Assembly: GCF_042731755.1 (NCBI RefSeq)
Contig: NZ_JBHWLR010000007.1
Location: 267,246 to 331,245 of the forward strand
DNA length: 64,000 nt
From: Promicromonospora sp042731755
GTDB taxonomy: Bacteria > Actinomycetota > Actinomycetes > Actinomycetales > Cellulomonadaceae
Direction: 5' to 3'
The notes beneath the pieces were generated by a model. It was not told the DNA's origin and ran no database searches. It saw only the letters and a list, made by a program, of their open reading frames with translations. Positions 59,757 to 64,000 of the stretch are shown here, piece after piece (positions within the stretch are counted from its first letter, which is position 1; the number at the start of each line of letters is the position of its first letter). Both the position numbers and the translations under genes were made by a program.

Positions 59757-60551
59757 ATGAGCGAGATCGCGCAGGACGGCGGAACCCGGTCGGGTGAGTT
59801 CGTGCAGTCCCTGGAGCGTGGGCTGGCCGGGATCCGCGCGTTCGGCCCCGAGCGGGCGCGGATGACCCTGAGCGAGGTGGCCCGCGAGGCCGCGCTCAGC
59901 CGCGCGGCGGCCCGACGCTTCCTGCACACCCTGGTGGAGCTCGGCTACGTCGTCACGGACGGACGCGTGTTCGCCCTGCGTCCCCAGGTGCTCGAGCTCG
60001 GGTACGCCTACCTGTCGAGCCTGACCCTGCCGGAGGTGGCCCAGCCGCACCTGGAGCGCCTCGCGGAGGACGTCGGGGAGTCGTCGTCGGTCGCGGTGCT
60101 CGACGGCGCGGAGATCGTCTACGTCGCCCGGGTCGCCACGCACCGGATCATGTCGGCTGCGATCCAGGTGGGTACGCGGTTCCCGGCGTCCGCCACCTCC
60201 ATGGGGCGCGCGGTCCTGGCGCACCTGCCCCACCGCGACCGCGACGACTTCCTGGGCGCCGTCGCCCTGGAGGCGCTCACCCCGCACACGATCGTCGACC
60301 GGGACCTGTTGCGCGCGGAGCTGGACCGGGTGCGGGGTCAGGGCTGGGCCCTCGTCGACCAGGAGCTCGAGGAGGGTCTGCGGTCCCTGGCGGCACCCCT
60401 GCGGGACCGGGCCGGCCGCGTGGTGGGCGCGGTGAATGTGTCCGCCCCCGTACGCCGTGGTGCCGTCGACGAGCTGGTGTCCGAGTTCCTGCCGGCACTG
60501 CTGCGCGCGGCCGGCGAGATCGAGGCGGATCTGGCCCGTACCCGCGCCTGA
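59757..60551 (+). CDS. IclR-type regulator of the pca genes
   Basis: A 264-residue IclR-family regulator. A winged helix (RMTLSEVAREAALSRAAARR, FLHTLVELGYV) covers residues 30-90 and an effector domain follows (SSVAVLDGAEIVYVARVATH, SAAIQVGTRFPASATSMGRA). The sequence ALSRAAARRFL and the IQVGTRFPA motif resemble PcaR/PobR/PcaU regulators, which bind beta-ketoadipate or protocatechuate. ATG 59757 is chosen for its GGAGGA site 7 bases before; ATG 59742 and 59691 are upstream options. It is directly upstream of, and on the same strand as, pcaF-pcaI-pcaJ, 72 bases away. Confidence 0.9.
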   Translation: MSEIAQDGGTRSGEFVQSLERGLAGIRAFGPERARMTLSEVAREAALSRAAARRFLHTLVELGYVVTDGRVFALRPQVLELGYAYLSSLTLPEVAQPHLERLAEDVGESSSVAVLDGAEIVYVARVATHRIMSAAIQVGTRFPASATSMGRAVLAHLPHRDRDDFLGAVALEALTPHTIVDRDLLRAELDRVRGQGWALVDQELEEGLRSLAAPLRDRAGRVVGAVNVSAPVRRGAVDELVSEFLPALLRAAGEIEADLARTRA

Positions 60552-60565
60552 GCCCGGCTGTTACG

Positions 60566-60606
60566 GTGGGCGTACGCATACGGAACTTGTGTGCGCACTG
60601 CGAACG
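60566..60606. promoter_or_regulatory. Candidate regulator site upstream of pcaF
   Basis: Between the regulator and pcaF the sequence has two small palindromes, gcgtacgc (60571-60578) and gtgcgcac (60591-60598), 20 bases apart, near a possible -10 (tacgga/catacg). This is a plausible IclR-family binding site, but the consensus is loose. Confidence 0.4.
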
Positions 60607-60623
60607 GGCAGAGGTGTGGATCG

Positions 60624-61817
60624 ATGGGACAGGCATTCGTCTACGACGCCGTGCGGACACCCTTCGGCCGCTACGGCGGCGCTCTCGCGGGGGTGCGGCC
60701 GGACGACCTGGCGGCCTTCGTCGTCGGCGAGCAGGTGCGCCGGGCGCCCGGGCTGGACCCCGCTCGGATCGACGACGTGATCCTCGGCAACGCGAACGGC
60801 GCCGGCGAGGAGAACCGGAACGTGGCGCGGATGGCGGTGCTGCTGGCCGGGCTGCCGCTGTCGGTACCCGGGGTGACGGTCAACCGGCTGTGCGGCTCGT
60901 CGCTCGACGCCGCCGTGCAGGCGGCCCGTGCCGTGGAGACCGGCGACGCCGACGTCGTCGTGGCCGGCGGGGTCGAGTCCATGAGCCGCGCGCCGTGGGT
61001 GCTGCCCAAGCCGGAGCGGGCCTACCCCGCGGGAGGCGCCGAGCTGGTGTCGACCACGCTGGGTTGGCGCCTGGTCAACAAGCGGATGCAGCCGGACTGG
61101 ACGGTCTCCCTCGGCGAGGCGACCGAGCGGCTGCGCGAGAAGTACGGCGTCACGCGTGAGCGGCAGGACGAGTTCGCCCTGCGCAGCCACCGCCTGGCGC
61201 ACGCGGCCTGGGAGGCGGGCCGCTACGACGACCTGGTCACCGCCGTGCCCGGGACGGACCTGCACCGTGACGAGCCCGTCCGCCCGGACGGCACCCTGGA
61301 GAAGCTGGCCGCGCTCAAGCCCTCCTTCCGGTCGGACGGCGGCACCATCACCGCTGGCAACGCCTCCCCGCTGACGGACGGCGCCAGCGCCGCCCTGATC
61401 GGCTCCGAGGCGGCGGCGGGCCTCACCGGCCTGGAACCGCTGGCCCGGATCGCGGGCCGTGCCGCGGTCGCGAACGAGCCGCAGGACTTCGGCTACGCCC
61501 CCGTGGCAGCCGCCGAGCGCGCGCTCGCGAAGAGCGGCATCGGCTGGGCCGACGTCGGCGCCGTCGAGCTCAACGAGGCGTTCGCCGCGCAGTCGCTCGT
61601 CTGCGTCGACGCGTGGGACGTCGACCCGGAGATCGTGAACGCCTGGGGCGGCGCGACGGCGCTCGGGCATCCGCTGGGCGCCTCCGGCACCCGGATCCTC
61701 GGCACGCTCGCCCGCCGGCTGGTCGTCGAGCGGCAGCGCTGGGGAGTGGCCGCGATCTGCATCGGCGTCGGCCAGGGTGTGGCCGTGGTCCTCGAGAACG
61801 CGCGGGCCGCCGCATGA
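60624..61817 (+). CDS. pcaF: 3-oxoadipyl-CoA thiolase
   Basis: A 397-residue thiolase that splits beta-ketoadipyl-CoA into succinyl-CoA and acetyl-CoA. The catalytic residues are Cys90 (NRLCGSSLDA), His349 (ALGHPLGASG) and Cys379 (ICIGVGQG). The placement with pcaIJ and an IclR regulator supports PcaF rather than a general acetyl-CoA acetyltransferase. GAGGTG lies 9 bases before ATG 60624. It overlaps pcaI by 4 bases. Confidence 0.92.
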   Translation: MGQAFVYDAVRTPFGRYGGALAGVRPDDLAAFVVGEQVRRAPGLDPARIDDVILGNANGAGEENRNVARMAVLLAGLPLSVPGVTVNRLCGSSLDAAVQAARAVETGDADVVVAGGVESMSRAPWVLPKPERAYPAGGAELVSTTLGWRLVNKRMQPDWTVSLGEATERLREKYGVTRERQDEFALRSHRLAHAAWEAGRYDDLVTAVPGTDLHRDEPVRPDGTLEKLAALKPSFRSDGGTITAGNASPLTDGASAALIGSEAAAGLTGLEPLARIAGRAAVANEPQDFGYAPVAAAERALAKSGIGWADVGAVELNEAFAAQSLVCVDAWDVDPEIVNAWGGATALGHPLGASGTRILGTLARRLVVERQRWGVAAICIGVGQGVAVVLENARAAA

Positions 61818-62527
61818 CCGTCCAGGTGGCGCCGACCGCCCTGGAGGCGGTGGGCGACGTCGCCGACGGCTCGACCGTGATGATCGGCGGCTTCGGGCCG
61901 GCAGGGCAGCCGGTGGAGCTGATCGAGGCACTCCTGGAGCAGGGCGCCGCCGATCTCGTCGTCGTCTCCAACAACGCGGGCAACGGCGAGGACGCGCTGG
62001 CCCGGCTGATCCTGGAGCGCCGGGTGCGCAAGATCGTGTGCTCGTTCCCGCGGCAGGTGGACTCGTGGCACTTCGACGCCGCGTACCGCGCGGGCGAGAT
62101 CGAGCTGGAGCTGGTGCCGCAGGGCAACCTGGCCGAGCGGATCCGGGCGGCCGGCGCCGGCCTCGGCGGCTTCTTCACGCCCACGGGCTTCGGCACGCCC
62201 CTCGCCGAGGGCAAGGAGACGCGCGTGGTCGACGGCGTCCCGATGGTCTTCGAGTCGCCGCTCCCTGCCGACGTCGCGCTGGTCAAGGCCTTCCGGGCCG
62301 ACGGCGTCGGGAACCTCGTCTACCGCAGGACGGCCCGGAACTTCGGCCCCGTCATGGCCACGGCCGCCCGGCGGACCGTTGCGCAGGTGCGGGAGGTGGT
62401 GCCGGTCGGGTCGATCGACCCCGAGACCGTGGTGACCCCCGGTATATACGTCGACGCCGTCCTGGCGATCGACAGCGTGACGACGCTGGCGGGCGCGCAG
62501 GCCGGAGCCCGGGGTTCGGCCTCATGA
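61814..62527 (+). CDS. pcaI: 3-oxoadipate CoA-transferase subunit A
   Basis: A 237-residue alpha subunit of a CoA transferase. GSTVMIGGFGPAGQPVELI and LVVVSNNAGNG are the glycine-rich CoA-binding parts of family I subunit A; GGFFTPTGFGTPLAEGKE is also typical. With subunit B it moves CoA from succinyl-CoA to beta-ketoadipate. Both ends overlap neighbours by 4 bases, so the operon is translationally coupled. Confidence 0.92.
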   Translation: MTVQVAPTALEAVGDVADGSTVMIGGFGPAGQPVELIEALLEQGAADLVVVSNNAGNGEDALARLILERRVRKIVCSFPRQVDSWHFDAAYRAGEIELELVPQGNLAERIRAAGAGLGGFFTPTGFGTPLAEGKETRVVDGVPMVFESPLPADVALVKAFRADGVGNLVYRRTARNFGPVMATAARRTVAQVREVVPVGSIDPETVVTPGIYVDAVLAIDSVTTLAGAQAGARGSAS

Positions 62528-63204
62528 GCGCCGAGACGGTCCCGCCGGGCTCGCGGAGCGGGTCTCCTCTGTCCAGGGCGCAGCTGGCGGCACGGGTGGC
62601 CGCCGACATCGCGCCGGGCTCCTACGTGAACCTGGGCATCGGCCTGCCGACGCTCGTGGCCGACCACCTCCCCGCCGGCTCGGGCATCACGCTCCATACG
62701 GAGAACGGGTTGCTCGGGATGGGCCCGTCGCCGGAGCGGGACGCCGCGGACCCCGAGCTGATCAACGCGGGCAAGGTCCCCGTGACCGAGCTTCCCGGCG
62801 CCTCGTACTTCCACCAGGCCGACTCGTTCGCCATGATGCGCGGCGGACACATCGACGTGTGCGTGCTGGGGGCGTTCCAGGTGTCGACGTCGGGGGACCT
62901 CGCGAACTGGTCCACGGGCCGGCCGGGGGCGGTGCCCGCGGTGGGCGGAGCGATGGACCTCGCGGTGGGCGCCCGGCGGAGCGTCGTCATGATGACCCTG
63001 CTGACCAAGGACGGTCAGCCCAAGCTGGTGCCCGAGTGCACGCTGCCGCTCACCGGGGTGGGCTGCGTGTCCCGTGTCTACAGCGACATCGCGGTGATCG
63101 ACGTCGGACCCGGGGTTCCGGGCGGCGGGGCCGCACGCGTCGTCGAGACGTACGGGGTCACGCACGGGGAGCTCGAGGAGCTGCTCGGGCTCCGCCTGGG
63201 CTAG
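62524..63204 (+). CDS. pcaJ: 3-oxoadipate CoA-transferase subunit B
   Basis: A 226-residue beta subunit. The catalytic glutamate is Glu60 in HTENGLLGMG. SYVNLGIGLPTLVADHLP and GHIDVCVLGAFQVSTSGDLA are typical. The last gene of the pca operon; the ring-cleavage and earlier genes (pcaGH, pcaB, pcaC, pcaD) are not in the window. Confidence 0.93.
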   Translation: MSAETVPPGSRSGSPLSRAQLAARVAADIAPGSYVNLGIGLPTLVADHLPAGSGITLHTENGLLGMGPSPERDAADPELINAGKVPVTELPGASYFHQADSFAMMRGGHIDVCVLGAFQVSTSGDLANWSTGRPGAVPAVGGAMDLAVGARRSVVMMTLLTKDGQPKLVPECTLPLTGVGCVSRVYSDIAVIDVGPGVPGGGAARVVETYGVTHGELEELLGLRLG

Positions 63205-63471
63205 CGGCAGGCGCTTGCGGCTTCCGGCTGCGTGGCGCGGCCGTGCCGGCGACGCCGTGCTTCTGCCCTTCAGGGCGGATGGCGAAATCTGAACCAAAGA
63301 TTACGCAGACATGGCCGACCGGGAGAGTTCTTGGTCTACGCCCGGGCAACGAGCCGCGGACGGGGGCCGATGGGCCGGTCTGACATGGCTCCGGCGCGTG
63401 CGGACCTGATGCCCTCTTGGAAAAACACCTGGTGAACAGCGCATCTGTGTCAGCCGTCACGCGCCCTGGCT
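63205..63471. other. Gene-free region between pcaJ and the rRNA promoters
   Basis: About 267 bases with no credible gene: frames present lack ribosome sites and homology. A short inverted repeat (tgcccttcagggcg, near 63268) follows pcaJ at a distance. I see no other structure. Confidence 0.55.
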
Positions 63472-63500
63472 TTGACGGCTCCTGCGGGCTGACGTAATGT
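63472..63500 (+). promoter_or_regulatory. rRNA operon promoter P1
   Basis: TTGACG (63472-63477), 17-base spacer, TAATGT (63495-63500). Close to the vegetative consensus, and the -10 matches the tRNA-Arg promoter. Confidence 0.75.
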
Positions 63501-63667
63501 TCTCGTTGTTCGCCCGGCAGGGAGGTACGGACAGGAAACGCGAAGAGCGTGACTGGCCGGTCCCGGGGCGGGAACCACTCCAGATCTTCGAGGTAGCTTC
63601 GTGCGCTTCGTTTCTGGGGTGGGCTTGCCGAACAGGCGCCTCGATGTAGGGATCCTGACCAGGATGC

Positions 63668-63696
63668 TTGCGCCGGGGAGCGTGGTAGGGTAAGTT
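63668..63696 (+). promoter_or_regulatory. rRNA operon promoter P2
   Basis: TTGCGC (63668-63673), 17-base spacer, TAAGTT (63691-63696). The sequence gtaagtttaag recurs in P3. Confidence 0.6.
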
Positions 63697-63869
63697 ACAG
63701 AGGTTGCCTCCGAACGAGGATGACGCGGTGCGAGTCGCGGTCCGGTTCGGATGGTTTCCCTTCCTCTGCAGATCATCAGGATTCGCGTTCTGAATGGTCG
63801 GCGAAAAATGGGATCAGAATTCCTTCGGTTGCTCGAAGAATTCTCTCGGCCCAGCGGGCCGGCGGGGAT

Positions 63870-63899
63870 TTGGAAAAGTCCGAAAGGGCCTGGTAAGTT
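63870..63899 (+). promoter_or_regulatory. rRNA operon promoter P3
   Basis: TTGGAA (63870-63875), 18-base spacer, TAAGTT (63894-63899). The nearest promoter to the 16S gene. Confidence 0.6.
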
Positions 63900-64000
63900 T
63901 AAGTCACTGCCCCGGACAGGGAAGCGAACAAGAAGAGTCGCTAATCTGACGGTGTGCGTCGGTTGTTTGAGAACTCAACAGTGTGCTTGATAGTCAATGC
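63900..64000 (+). other. rRNA operon leader; 16S gene lies beyond the window
   Basis: The end of the window contains gttgtttgagaactcaacag (63963-63982), the boxA-containing leader found just before 16S rRNA in Micrococcales and relatives. The 16S start sequence itself (agtttgatcctggctcag) is not yet reached, so the gene should begin within a few tens of bases of the right edge. Confidence 0.8.

Overview
The window is a 64 kb piece of a high-GC actinobacterial chromosome. Most codons end in G or C. It carries a WhiB7-type regulator with an AT-hook, a Cvn-type (conservon) signalling operon, a bacterial proteasome activator ending in GQYL, and many genes that start only 6-8 bases downstream of a TANNNT -10 box (leaderless transcripts). 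Gene content fits Micrococcales, perhaps Promicromonosporaceae or Cellulomonadaceae; that placement is inference. Two runs of ten N (6712-6721 and 47081-47090) are scaffold joins with poor flanking sequence.

Layout. 1-6.5 kb: an ABC-ATPase-like protein cut by the window edge with a YhgE/Pip membrane protein, a small unknown protein, a Tat-exported acetamidase/formamidase-like enzyme and an M20 amidohydrolase. 6.8-16 kb: purB, a small helical protein paired with a lipase-like hydrolase, a holin-like membrane protein, a HisC-type aminotransferase, an XRE regulator divergent from a drug-type MFS pump, and an acetylxylan esterase-like hydrolase. 16-24.6 kb: a three-gene 2-oxoacid dehydrogenase operon (E1 alpha, E1 beta, E2) behind a double palindromic operator, whiB7, a CopD-CtaG fusion and an S9 peptidase. 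24.7-34 kb: a Nal1-like serine protease with a small companion, a thioredoxin-NHL protein, a HAD protein, the PTS pair crr/ptsI, a TIM-barrel protein, and a CorA magnesium channel behind a structured leader that encodes a 13-residue peptide. 34-43.4 kb: a TetR/MFS pair, an uncharacterised protein with a second copy at 47.9 kb, a DnaA-box cluster, pirin, an NrtR-type NUDIX regulator divergent from an SPFH protein and an NAD-kinase-like protein, then a GntR regulator with two small genes. 43.5-50.8 kb: membrane proteins, tRNA-Gly, a TM2 protein, dcd, the second uncharacterised paralogue, bpa and a quinone oxidoreductase. 51-57 kb: the conservon cvnABCD. 57-64 kb: two tRNA-Ser, tRNA-Arg, a GMC oxidoreductase, an IclR regulator with pcaF-pcaI-pcaJ (last steps of the beta-ketoadipate pathway), and the promoters and leader of an rRNA operon whose 16S gene begins just beyond the right edge.

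How genes work together. The clearest functional groups are the 2-oxoacid dehydrogenase operon, crr/ptsI, the pca operon with its IclR regulator, and the conservon. The most interesting uncharacterised set is NrtR-SPFH-NAD-kinase-like at 39.0-41.9 kb: two identical-armed operators (TCGTCA-N3-TGACGA) sit exactly on the -35 and -10 of the SPFH promoter, which suggests an operon under control of an NAD-metabolite sensor. The CorA leader peptide, the double operator before the dehydrogenase operon, and the Nal1-like protease pair are the next best leads.
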